NCBI GenBank assembly: GCA_002453155.1
Contig: DKGG01000031.1
Coordinates: 1-27,951 of the forward strand
Source: Bdellovibrionaceae bacterium UBA6776
GTDB lineage: Bacteria; Bdellovibrionota; Bdellovibrionia; Bdellovibrionales; UBA1609
DNA length: 27,951 nucleotides
Reading direction: 5' to 3'
Positions 13,720 to 21,890 of this stretch are shown one piece after another (position 1 is the first letter of the stretch; every line of letters begins with the position of its first letter). Below the pieces are notes generated by a model. It had not been told where the DNA came from, searched no databases, and worked only from the letters and a program-made list of their open reading frames with translations. The position numbers and the translations under genes are program-made.

Positions 13720-15560
13720 GGACCAAATTCTCCTTGAGCAGGTTGCAGTGAACACATTCTATAGGTCCCTTTGGAGTTGCAGCCAAAGAGTTCTCTGAAC
13801 CTTGGATTGGCAAAAGCGATCGCATCCACACGGTAAAAGGGTTCGGGATGCGCCGCTTTTTGCTCTGTGATCACGTTTTTGCGTTCATTGGCAAAGATGC
13901 AGAACATTGTCATGGAAGTGCCGGCCTGAGGGAGGAGGGGCGCCATTTTTGGGTTCCTGTAGAGTTCAACAAGGGATTCGGAAGCTAAGTAGTCCGCTAT
14001 GGTTTCGCCAGACTGCGGAGGCTTTAAAGCAAAGGAATCAGGTTTAGAGTAACAGGAGGTCAAAGTTTTGAAAGCTTTTAATGTGGAAAGACCATTTGTC
14101 TCTCCGACAAAGGGATCAAGGTGATGTCCAAGTTCGTGTGCGGTAACATGGAAGACGCTCAATGGAAATGAGTCGCTCAGGTATACAATGGAAGGAAGAA
14201 TGTGAACCTCACTGGGAGTGATGCCCGAAACGGAAGTGTAAAAAGCATTGAGCTGATCGGAATATCCAATTTGAGCAGCAAGGAAAGATGGATGGGTAGA
14301 TGTCAGTTCGAGAGGGTCTATAATTCGAATTTTTTCAAAACCAGGTTCTGTGGAATATGAGAAAGATTCTTCCGAGGGCATTTCCGGCCACCAAAGATGA
14401 ACCTGTTCGATGCTTTCCGTCCACTTTTTAGAGAGCTCCTCGGAGACGGGATTTTGTTTCAAGAAGGAAAGGAGTCCCGACTTGGCAGCAAAAAAGATCC
14501 ACTTCATTTTGTCATAGGAATTTTTGTCAAAGGTTGAGCGCATCAGCTCTGTCAAACCCAATTCTGAAATTTGGTAGTGTTCCTGAGTCTTTGAAACAAT
14601 GAGATCTATTCGACTTTGCACTGAAGATTGATAAGTCGAGCAGAGATCACTGATTTGAATTTTTGCAAGCTTAGCTTTAATTCCAAATTCATTCCTATTT
14701 GCAAGGAGGGAATCTGTAGAGATTTGGATAGAAATGAGATTTATGGCTTCTTGGATCATATGTTCAAGATCTGCGTCTTGGATTTCATCATTGAGATATT
14801 TTAGAATGATCTTATGTGAGAGAGTGGGGGAGTTGCACAAATCAATTTCAATTGCTTTTTCAAAAAGATTCTTGAGCCGAGGATCTAAATTGGGATTTTT
14901 TTTCAAATGATTTCTCACAATATTGCATTTCAAAACTGCAGTCTGGATAAAGTAGGAAAAATTATTCTTAAAAAATAGGGATAGCGATGTTTGGTGGGGG
15001 CGTTGGAAGTATTCTGTCTTTTTTAGAAACGCCTTCAATTTTTGTTCTGAGTCGACAAAATAATCTGAAAGATTATTTATCTCAGACTCACAGGTCGCAA
15101 CCTTTTGATCTCGCTTCGAAAGAATGTAAGAAGAAACGGGATCTTGCTCTGGGGCCGTTCGCAGAAGTCCTTTGGCCTCGTCATCAGTGAAATTGGTGAT
15201 AAAGACTAGATTTTGTTCAAACTGTTCTGTTAGGAAAGACTTAAAACTGTAGTGCCCGGTTTCGCGAAGGACCCGCTCCATTCCATACATATAATTTTTG
15301 TAACTTAGAGCTTTCCAGTCGTTGGAAACCTGAAGAATTTTTTTCGCATTTCCTTCTTCAGAGCAAATGGATTCAAAAGGTTCCGAGCACACGGAATTGC
15401 GATCGACTTGAAGACCCAAGGTTTTTGACGAGCCCGTCCAAAAGGAACACATGGGGCAGTCTTCACTTTGAGGTTCTCGATTTCCGAAGTTGGAATTTTT
15501 TTGAGTGGAGATGCAAGACGAAAGAGCCAGGATTGAAAGGAACGCAATGAATACTTTCAT
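13716..15560 (-). CDS. Putative lipoprotein zinc metalloprotease (HEXXH gluzincin-like)
   Basis: A 614-residue protein. Seen: a signal peptide with lipobox LSSC (Cys16), so it should be a lipid-anchored envelope protein. A long helical central part (about 60-400) has no family match by eye. Near the C-terminus come VTAHELGHHLDPFVGE (H475, E476, H479) and 40 residues later SGETIADYLASE (E519, D523). HExxH followed by ExxAD is the zinc-site pattern of gluzincins and resembles the M13 (neprilysin/PepO) layout, but the spacing is shorter and other M13 blocks are not evident. Inference: an active envelope metalloprotease. Other cysteines in the mature part may form disulphides. Coupled by ATGA to a small secreted protein. 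Confidence 0.7.
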   Translation of the reverse strand: MKVFIAFLSILALSSCISTQKNSNFGNREPQSEDCPMCSFWTGSSKTLGLQVDRNSVCSEPFESICSEEGNAKKILQVSNDWKALSYKNYMYGMERVLRETGHYSFKSFLTEQFEQNLVFITNFTDDEAKGLLRTAPEQDPVSSYILSKRDQKVATCESEINNLSDYFVDSEQKLKAFLKKTEYFQRPHQTSLSLFFKNNFSYFIQTAVLKCNIVRNHLKKNPNLDPRLKNLFEKAIEIDLCNSPTLSHKIILKYLNDEIQDADLEHMIQEAINLISIQISTDSLLANRNEFGIKAKLAKIQISDLCSTYQSSVQSRIDLIVSKTQEHYQISELGLTELMRSTFDKNSYDKMKWIFFAAKSGLLSFLKQNPVSEELSKKWTESIEQVHLWWPEMPSEESFSYSTEPGFEKIRIIDPLELTSTHPSFLAAQIGYSDQLNAFYTSVSGITPSEVHILPSIVYLSDSFPLSVFHVTAHELGHHLDPFVGETNGLSTLKAFKTLTSCYSKPDSFALKPPQSGETIADYLASESLVELYRNPKMAPLLPQAGTSMTMFCIFANERKNVITEQKAAHPEPFYRVDAIAFANPRFRELFGCNSKGTYRMCSLQPAQGEFGP

Positions 15561-15625
15561 GCTCTCATTCTAAAGATGACCACTCGGTGAGGCACGTCAA
15601 AAGGCGCGCTCTTTAGACCATTGTC

Positions 15626-16033
15626 CTATGGCCCCAGGCGATTCAGCTCGTCCAACTGACTGTTGAGGGTCCATAGGTCATAAAGCAGACCAAAACCAAA
15701 CAATCCCAAAGTGAACAAATAGATCAATCCGGTCAGAATTTTTCCCATGTAAAAACGGTGAAGTCCCAAGGCTCCTAAGAAGACCAAGAGCAGCCATGCC
15801 AAAGAATAATCATATCTGCCCGAAGTGTATTTACGATCGGCTTTGCGGTCCATGGCGGGAATCAAAATCAAATCAATGATCCATCCAATTCCAAACAACC
15901 CAAAAGTCAAAAACCAAATGGATCCGCTGATCTGTTTTCCATAATAAAAACGGTGAGCCCCAAGAAAACCAAAAATCCACAAAATATATCCCACAGTCAT
16001 TGTGTGGGTGTCATTTCTTGGAAAATCATTCAT
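15626..16033 (-). CDS. Membrane protein with two tandem TM2 domains
   Basis: A 135-residue protein. Each half carries the TM2 pattern of a hydrophobic helix, a GxHRFYxGK turn and a second helix ending in a D-x-W/L motif: FLGAHRFYYGKQISG...GWIIDLILIP and LGLHRFYMGKILTGL...GLLYDLWTL. The duplication gives four helices. Start ATG at 16033 with AAGGTGG 7 nt upstream; it lies one base after the stop of the secreted-protein gene, so the two are translationally coupled. TM2 proteins have no settled biochemical role in bacteria; the second half matches the first well enough to suggest internal duplication. Confidence 0.85.
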   Translation of the reverse strand: MNDFPRNDTHTMTVGYILWIFGFLGAHRFYYGKQISGSIWFLTFGLFGIGWIIDLILIPAMDRKADRKYTSGRYDYSLAWLLLVFLGALGLHRFYMGKILTGLIYLFTLGLFGFGLLYDLWTLNSQLDELNRLGP

Positions 16034-16034
16034 C

Positions 16035-16496
16035 TCAAAACCACCTTTCTTGAGGGCGACCCTTGCATGAGAACACAAAACTCCTCCAGGGAGCAATCAC
16101 CGCCGGAGTGATGCGCACAATCAGTTGGTGCTTCAAATGATTGTATTCAAGAGACTCAATTTCAGAACCGTAAGTCCAGCGGGGAAAGTAAGGATGATAG
16201 TTCTTTGTCCTCAATTCAATCTCCCGTTCTAGAATCCATCCCTCTTCGGTACTTTGAAATTCATAGGAAGGCAAATACACTTGAATGGATTCCCCAGAAT
16301 TGGCATTGGAGGCATTGGCTTCAATTCGAAGCAGCTCTAAGTTTTGACTTTCGATGCGAACATCACAATCACTTTGGTCTAAGTTCAAAAGGTTTTGAAG
16401 CACTTGATCCGCAACCTCTTGAGAGGGAGAAGCCTGTGCGGCAACGCTTAAAAAAATCAAAGCGCAGGGCAAAAATTTTGAGATTTGAAATTTCAA
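16035..16496 (-). CDS. Secreted protein of unknown function upstream of the TM2 gene
   Basis: A 153-residue protein with signal peptide (FLPCALIFLSVAAQA, cleavage likely before SPSQEV). The mature domain has two cysteines (QSDCDVRI and VFSCKGRP) and several strand-like stretches (ESIQVYLPSYEF, QLIVRITPAVI). No family is recognised. The stop codon is one base from the start of the TM2 protein, so they form a two-gene operon. It is divergent from the multicopper oxidase gene, sharing the 134-nt spacer. Confidence 0.65.
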   Translation of the reverse strand: MKFQISKFLPCALIFLSVAAQASPSQEVADQVLQNLLNLDQSDCDVRIESQNLELLRIEANASNANSGESIQVYLPSYEFQSTEEGWILEREIELRTKNYHPYFPRWTYGSEIESLEYNHLKHQLIVRITPAVIAPWRSFVFSCKGRPQERWF

Positions 16497-16630
16497 AGCG
16501 ATCCTCCTTCGCGGATTCTAATAAAAAAGATGTCACAAATTTATCATGGGCGATCTATAAAGGAGAGGATATATTTTACAAGGCCATTCGGGCTCCTTAG
16601 CAGTATCAATGGACCAGAAGGGACACATCT

Positions 16631-18883
16631 ATGAACTTTATCCGTATCTTCGGAGTTGGACTTGTTGTTTTGTTGTGGGGCTTTGCCGGGCAGGCAAAGG
16701 TGGTCGAATACAAGCTGGTGATTGCTGAGGGATCCGTTCAGGTGGAAGGCCAAACCTTCAGCCAAAAGATCATGGTGAACGGCTCCATTCCCGGACCAGA
16801 GCTGACCTTTCATGAGGGAGACACTGCTCGAATCACGGTGCTCAATCAAACCTCGGGGAAGACGCTTCTTCACTGGCATGGGATCTTGCTTCCCAATGAT
16901 CAAGATGGAGTGCCCTTGGTGAATTCTCTTCCCATCGAGTCCGGAGCGGAAAAAATTTATGAATTTCCCATCAAGCAAACGGGCACCTATTGGTATCACT
17001 CTCATGTGATGTTTCAGGAAGAAGATGGAGTCTATGGGGCCATTCGAATTCTTCCGAAAGAAAGTCCTTCGAAGCTGCCAGAGAAAACCATTTTATTTTC
17101 GGATTTGTCCCATGAAAAAGGGGCCGACATTCATCGAAACCTTAAAAGAGACGGTGACTACTACGACATTTACACAGACACGGTCCAATCCTGGTGGCGA
17201 GCCCTAAAAAAGGGAACGGTATGGACAAAATTTCGCAGCAGTTTGCAAAGAATGGGAGGGATGGATTATTCGGATGTGGCCTACGATTTTTTCACAGCCA
17301 ATGGTCAACCGCAAATTCATTTGTATGAACAGGGAAATCTCCCTTCACGGGTGAAGTTAAGATTGATCAATGGATCTGCGACTTCCATTTATAAAGTCAC
17401 TTACGCCGGAGGACCGATAACAGTTGTTGCGGCGGACGGTCTTCCTGTAGAACCTATAAAAGTAAACATATTGCCCATGAGCGTGGCAGAAACCTATGAC
17501 GTCCTGGTAGATCTGAAGGCTGGCCATCAATTGGAATTGCGAGCCACCTCCTTTGACAATTCCGGATACAGTTCTGTTTTTCTAGGTCCTCAAAACAGCA
17601 AAATTGTGAACGCACCAAAGATGCCTTGGGAAGATCCCACAGGGGTTTCTATGGGAGCCATGATGGGAATGCCGCGCATGGGATTCTGGCAGGAGTTTAA
17701 AATGTCCTACCAAAATGAGTTTGCGGACCTTCCAAAAGATTTGGAATACCAATTCAAATCTTCACAGGCTTCTTCTCACACATCTTCTCATAAGGGGCAC
17801 TCGATGAACATGAAGAAGATGAACAGCCATGCCCATGGAATGGGAGAAGTGGATCGAATTATGAACCAAGCTCCTGAAACCCGTAAGAACAATTTGATTT
17901 CTTCCACACCGACGCCCATTTACAACGAGCTCACCTATGGATTGTTGAAATCCAAGACAAAGATCATGCGCTCCAAAGATGAAACCTTGCGAATCATTCC
18001 TTTCACTCTCAATGGGAACATGGAAAATTACGTTTGGACCATCAATGGCCGTCCGCTGGGTCCCGAGACTTATATCAAGATTCGAAAGGGAGAACGGGTG
18101 CGCTTTGTCATGAGAAATACAACCATGATGAATCACCCCATGCATCTTCATGGTCATTTTTTTAGAGTGATGACCCGACAGGGAGAATGGTCGGTTTTAA
18201 AACACACCGTGAATGTGGCTCCAATGAGCACGACCACCATTGAGTTTGAAGCCACAGAGGAGAAAGATTGGTTTTTTCACTGTCACATTCTTTACCATAT
18301 GATGGATGGGATGACTCGAACCGTTCGCTACATAGATACTCCCGGTCCAGAGAAGTTTGTCGAAATGCGAAAGAATTCAAAAGAGTTTGATTCACCATCT
18401 CAGTTTTACTTTCGAAACAAATTGCTGGCTCAGTCCAATTATTCAAGACTGGAAGGAAAGTTTTTCAGCTCCTATTACCAGATGGAGTACAGCGGAATTG
18501 CCAACTACGACGGCGATTACGAGGCAGAACTTCAGTTGGGCCGCACCCTGACGCGATTTTTTACCGCCTATATTGGTGCGCTTGCAGAGCAAGAAGGAAA
18601 AAGTGAGTCCAAAGCTTCTCCAAGCTTAGGAGTGACTTGGCTGTTGCCCTTGCGCATTCATGCAAACTTAAAGTATCTGCCTCTTCTTGAAGAGCGTCCC
18701 TTGGAGTTTGAGCTTGAAAACTCCATCCAACTGACAGATCGCTTGCAAAGCAATATAGGTTACGGCACTTCAGGCAAACTCTATTCGGAATTGGAATGGA
18801 GACAAACCAAACATTTGTCGTTCACAGCCAGCTACAGTCACAACTATAAAAGCTTTGGGCTGGGGCTTGGATACACCTATTAA
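16631..18883 (+). CDS. CopA-like multicopper oxidase fused to a C-terminal beta-barrel-like domain
   Basis: A 750-residue protein with an N-terminal signal peptide (cleavage near AGQA). Seen: copper ligands in order HWHG (81-84), WYHSH (121-125), HPMHLHGH (from 502) and HCHILYHMMDGM (from 550; H556 and axial M561), so T1 and the T2/T3 trinuclear site are complete. A Met/His-rich insert (about 376-406, HKGHSMNMKKMNSHAHGMG) and MMGMPRMGF fit Cu(I) binding, as in CopA/PcoA. After residue 569 the oxidase ends, and about residues 600-750 alternate short amphipathic strands and turns, ending in the aromatic LGLGYTY expected of an outer-membrane barrel. Canonical CopA stops near the HCHxxxH motif and CopB supplies the barrel separately, so this reads like a CopA-CopB-type fusion. 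Start ATG with AAGGGAC 7 nt upstream. Role inferred: oxidation of Cu(I) at the outer membrane. Confidence 0.88.
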   Translation: MNFIRIFGVGLVVLLWGFAGQAKVVEYKLVIAEGSVQVEGQTFSQKIMVNGSIPGPELTFHEGDTARITVLNQTSGKTLLHWHGILLPNDQDGVPLVNSLPIESGAEKIYEFPIKQTGTYWYHSHVMFQEEDGVYGAIRILPKESPSKLPEKTILFSDLSHEKGADIHRNLKRDGDYYDIYTDTVQSWWRALKKGTVWTKFRSSLQRMGGMDYSDVAYDFFTANGQPQIHLYEQGNLPSRVKLRLINGSATSIYKVTYAGGPITVVAADGLPVEPIKVNILPMSVAETYDVLVDLKAGHQLELRATSFDNSGYSSVFLGPQNSKIVNAPKMPWEDPTGVSMGAMMGMPRMGFWQEFKMSYQNEFADLPKDLEYQFKSSQASSHTSSHKGHSMNMKKMNSHAHGMGEVDRIMNQAPETRKNNLISSTPTPIYNELTYGLLKSKTKIMRSKDETLRIIPFTLNGNMENYVWTINGRPLGPETYIKIRKGERVRFVMRNTTMMNHPMHLHGHFFRVMTRQGEWSVLKHTVNVAPMSTTTIEFEATEEKDWFFHCHILYHMMDGMTRTVRYIDTPGPEKFVEMRKNSKEFDSPSQFYFRNKLLAQSNYSRLEGKFFSSYYQMEYSGIANYDGDYEAELQLGRTLTRFFTAYIGALAEQEGKSESKASPSLGVTWLLPLRIHANLKYLPLLEERPLEFELENSIQLTDRLQSNIGYGTSGKLYSELEWRQTKHLSFTASYSHNYKSFGLGLGYTY

Positions 18884-20460
18884 AGGTCAAGCAATTGTTT
18901 CAGGTGACCAAGCAAAGCTTCTCTTTCGGAGTTGGAGAGGCTTTGGCCGGGAGGCATTTGATCTTTGACCGTGGCGTGGGCTCCGGTGTTGTGAACCACT
19001 TTTTTGTAAAAAGACTTCGGTGTCAGCTTTAGATCTTTCAGATCCTTAAGTAGAAGATCTTTCTGATCAAAAGTGATCTGAGGGGCCAAGGACCAGGAGG
19101 TTTCACTGGAACTGTGACAGCCCAAGCAGCGAGAGAGAACTTTGTTTCGAAGTTCCTCTCCAGTGAGTTTTCGTTGAATCTGGTTCAAATCATAGGTTGT
19201 CTCTAAAGCTTTCTGTTCCAACTGGTCACAGGTGTAGCCCTCCATTTCGGGCCACCTTTTTCGTGCTTCGTAGTAAAAGCTTTGTCGCGCTAAAAAAGGA
19301 GTTCCAAAGCGTTCCGAAAAGGCAAAACGACCTCCTTCGGTTCGAAAGTCCATGCTCCAGTCTGCAGTGGAAACGCCCAAAGGTTCAAAGATCAAAGAAA
19401 AGGTCAGGTCATTGGTCATGTAAGAGGCGCTCACATATTTCAGTTCCAGGTCGGCAAATTCCTTTCGACCTTCAAAAAGATCTTTGGTCACTTCAATCCG
19501 TCGCGTTCGAATCTCTTGAGTGTTCTCGATATGGGCCTCTGCCACATCTTTCGGAAGTGCGATGTTCGCACATTTGATCGCCGAAAAGAGGGGCCACTTG
19601 TAGTCTTTAAAAACTTTTGTGTTTTCCATCAGACGTTGAATGCGGTGAGTGTTCAGCGCAGCCAAAATCTCCGTCAAATTTGTGGTGTTGAGAAAATGAA
19701 AATCTCCCAAGGATTTGTAACGTGGATGCTTGGGTTTCACTTCACTCAAAAACTTGTTTAAATTTTCAGATTCCTCTTTTGCATCTCTCACCAGAACCTG
19801 ATCTTCCGATCGGAAGCGGGCATCCATTTTTGCCAAACGCTCAGAAGCCTCTCGACCTGCCATGCCGCCGTAAAATCCGGGCCAGATGCTGTAAGGTTCC
19901 CAATTGGGGCGGGGATCTACGTCACCTCGATTGGGGCTTTGATGGCACTTCAAACATTTTGACGGGTTGGCTGCAGAGAGCTGAGGATTTTCCACTTCGT
20001 CAAAGGTCATCTCGCGAAGTTCAAATTTTTCAGTGTTCTCTTGATAGGCCATGATTTCCAAACTGTTGTAGCCCGAATCTTTGGGATGGCCATTGTAAGC
20101 CAAAATAAATTTCCCATCATTGGCCACCAAAAGTGTGCGCGGGGCCATGGGGCGAGACTCTTGAAGGGAGCGAGAGCGAAAGGCCAAAACATACTGCTCC
20201 ATCAACTGGGGATCTTTTTTGCGAAGGCTTTCAAGAAGCTTTTCGATGGAGTTGGAGTTGGTTTCTTGAATCAGCTTTTGGAGGCTCTCTAGATTTAACC
20301 ATTTGCCGGCAGTGAAAGTGTCGTAAATGCTGCCGTATCTTCTTGAAATTTCTTTGCCGTCATAAGAGGTGGACGGGTCTTCTTGGGCCCACAAGGTGGC
20401 GCTTAGGCCCATGCTGAACCCAAATCCAATCAAGAATGGTAAAAGACGTGTCAAAAACAT
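18880..20460 (-). CDS. Exported di-haem c-type cytochrome of unknown role
   Basis: A 526-residue protein with signal peptide (LLPFLIGFGFSMGLSATLWA). Seen: two haem-binding motifs, CLKCH (169-173, followed by QSPNRGDVDPRPNW) and CLGCH (445-449), about 275 residues apart. The intervening region is helix-rich and unrecognised. The spacing and lack of MauG/CcpA motifs separate it from the cytochrome c peroxidases. Its stop overlaps the stop of the multicopper oxidase (TTAA, 18880-18883) with no room for a terminator between them. Inference: periplasmic electron carrier or oxidoreductase. In Bdellovibrio-type genomes similar large CxxCH proteins are often unassigned. Confidence 0.75.
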   Translation of the reverse strand: MFLTRLLPFLIGFGFSMGLSATLWAQEDPSTSYDGKEISRRYGSIYDTFTAGKWLNLESLQKLIQETNSNSIEKLLESLRKKDPQLMEQYVLAFRSRSLQESRPMAPRTLLVANDGKFILAYNGHPKDSGYNSLEIMAYQENTEKFELREMTFDEVENPQLSAANPSKCLKCHQSPNRGDVDPRPNWEPYSIWPGFYGGMAGREASERLAKMDARFRSEDQVLVRDAKEESENLNKFLSEVKPKHPRYKSLGDFHFLNTTNLTEILAALNTHRIQRLMENTKVFKDYKWPLFSAIKCANIALPKDVAEAHIENTQEIRTRRIEVTKDLFEGRKEFADLELKYVSASYMTNDLTFSLIFEPLGVSTADWSMDFRTEGGRFAFSERFGTPFLARQSFYYEARKRWPEMEGYTCDQLEQKALETTYDLNQIQRKLTGEELRNKVLSRCLGCHSSSETSWSLAPQITFDQKDLLLKDLKDLKLTPKSFYKKVVHNTGAHATVKDQMPPGQSLSNSEREALLGHLKQLLDL

Positions 20461-20616
20461 CAGTTCGAAGGCCCCCCAAATTCAAATCCTTGAAACTATG
20501 GAAGACCTATCATCAAATGGAATCGAACTCAGTTTTTTTTTATTTTGAGAGTGAAATGGAAGAGTTTTCAGCGAAATTGAGTGCAGATAAGGCCTTGTGT
20601 CAAAAAGGAGTGTGCC

Positions 20617-21648
20617 ATGGGAGTTTTCCTTCAAATTTTATTCGCAGTGATCACCGTTCATGCTTGGCAGCCTTCAGAGTTTAAGAAGCCCACGGATGAG
20701 CAGTTGAGGAAGCAACTTTCGTCCCTTCAATATGAAGTCACTCAGAATGAGGGAACAGAGCGCGCCTTTGAAAACAAATACTGGGACAACAAAGCCGAAG
20801 GCATTTATGTGGACGTGGTTTCAAAAGAGCCCTTGTTCAGTTCTACGGATAAGTTCAAGTCGGGAACAGGTTGGCCCAGTTTTACAAAACCGTTGGATAA
20901 ATCTTCGGTGACCTATCACGAAGACAACTCGCTGTTTTCATCGCGCACGGAAGTTCGCAGCCGGTATGCAGACTCTCATTTAGGACATGTGTTTGACGAT
21001 GGTCCGGCCCCTACGGGAAAGCGCTATTGCATGAACTCTGCGGCCTTGGAATTTATTCCCAAAGACAAACTTAAAGAGCGAGGCTACGGGGAATATTTAG
21101 AATTATTTGATTCCAAAAGTGAGGCTTCGAAAGCCACCGCGGTCTTTGCGGGTGGGTGTTTTTGGTGCATGGAACCTCCCTTTGATAAAACAAAAGGGGT
21201 TTTGAAAACCACATCGGGCTTTTCTGGAGGAAAGACAAAAAAACCCTCTTACAAAGAGGTGTCTTCCGGAGGAACAGGGCACCTTGAAGTTGTAGAAGTG
21301 GAATATGACCCCAGCAAAGTGAGTTATAAAGAACTTCTGGAAGTGTATTTAAAAAACGTGGATCCTTTTGATTCCAAGGGACAGTTTTGTGACAAAGGGG
21401 AGTCTTACCTTCCAGCCATTTTCTATGGGAGTGAGGCCGAGAAAAAAGCCGCAGAAGAACTGTTGGAAAGCATCCCTAAAAAGACCAAAGAAAAAGGAAA
21501 AGTAGCTATTCAACTTCGCGAGAAAGTGGAGTTTTATCCAGCTGAGGATTACCATCAGAACTACTACAAGAAAAATCCCATTCGCTACAAATTCTACCGC
21601 ACTTCTTGCGGGCGGGACCGGCGCTTGAACGAAATTTGGAAACGATAA
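20617..21648 (+). CDS. msrBA: Exported bifunctional methionine sulfoxide reductase MsrB-MsrA
   Basis: A 343-residue fusion. Seen: signal-like N-terminus MGVFLQILFAVITVHA, then MsrB (about 20-155: SGTGWPSF, SHLGHVFDDGP, RYCMNSAALEF with catalytic Cys138), then MsrA (about 175-340: AGGCFWCMEPPF, with catalytic Cys181 and Cys184; GQFCDKGESYLPAIFY; EDYHQNYY). The MsrB half has no CxxC zinc motifs; Cys138 is its only cysteine. Together the domains reduce both R- and S-methionine sulfoxide in proteins. ATG at 20617 is chosen over 20581 because AAGGAG lies 6 nt before it and the signal peptide follows directly. Inference: repairs oxidised envelope proteins, sensible beside a copper oxidase and a peroxidase. 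Confidence 0.9.
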   Translation: MGVFLQILFAVITVHAWQPSEFKKPTDEQLRKQLSSLQYEVTQNEGTERAFENKYWDNKAEGIYVDVVSKEPLFSSTDKFKSGTGWPSFTKPLDKSSVTYHEDNSLFSSRTEVRSRYADSHLGHVFDDGPAPTGKRYCMNSAALEFIPKDKLKERGYGEYLELFDSKSEASKATAVFAGGCFWCMEPPFDKTKGVLKTTSGFSGGKTKKPSYKEVSSGGTGHLEVVEVEYDPSKVSYKELLEVYLKNVDPFDSKGQFCDKGESYLPAIFYGSEAEKKAAEELLESIPKKTKEKGKVAIQLREKVEFYPAEDYHQNYYKKNPIRYKFYRTSCGRDRRLNEIWKR

Positions 21649-21683
21649 ATTTAATTTGGGTTCCTTCTTTGGTTACAATTTAA

Positions 21684-21875
21684 AAAATCCAAATACCTAT
21701 AAAAAGAGATCTCCGGCAGGCGCTCGACGGCTCAGAATAAAAATTCAAATATCTATAGAAAGAGACCTCCAGTAAACGTGAAGTGTTTTGCCCGTAGGGC
21801 AAATACTGGTAGAGCCCATGGATGGGCGTGTCTGTTTATATAGGTATTTGAATTTTTATTCTGAGCCGTCGAGCG
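21684..21875. repeat. Composite palindromic element: 37-bp inverted repeat enclosing two hairpins, with a direct repeat
   Basis: The arms 21721-21757 and 21839-21875 are reverse complements with one mismatch (a G-U wobble in RNA) over 37 bp. Inside are tttgccc-gta-gggcaaa (21787-21803), itself enclosed by ccagta/tactgg (21769-21774 with 21804-21809), and gcccat/atgggc (21814-21827). A directly repeated unit of about 35 nt occurs at 21684-21720 and 21740-21777. The first unit's caaatacctata (21690-21701) exactly complements tataggtatttg (21839-21850), so the left unit and the left arm compete for the right arm. It lies between the convergent msrBA and ppx-like genes and has no coding frame. 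It may be a terminator, a REP-like element or a structured RNA. Confidence 0.85.
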
Positions 21876-21890
21876 TTTTCAAAATCACAT

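Noticed and set aside
16544..17005. Minus-strand 153-codon frame over the start of the multicopper oxidase
   Set aside because: Antisense to the signal peptide and first cupredoxin domain; no ribosome-binding site.
21649..21890. CRISPR-like repeat arrangement
   Set aside because: Only two direct copies, no regular spacers and no cas genes; it is an inverted-repeat element.
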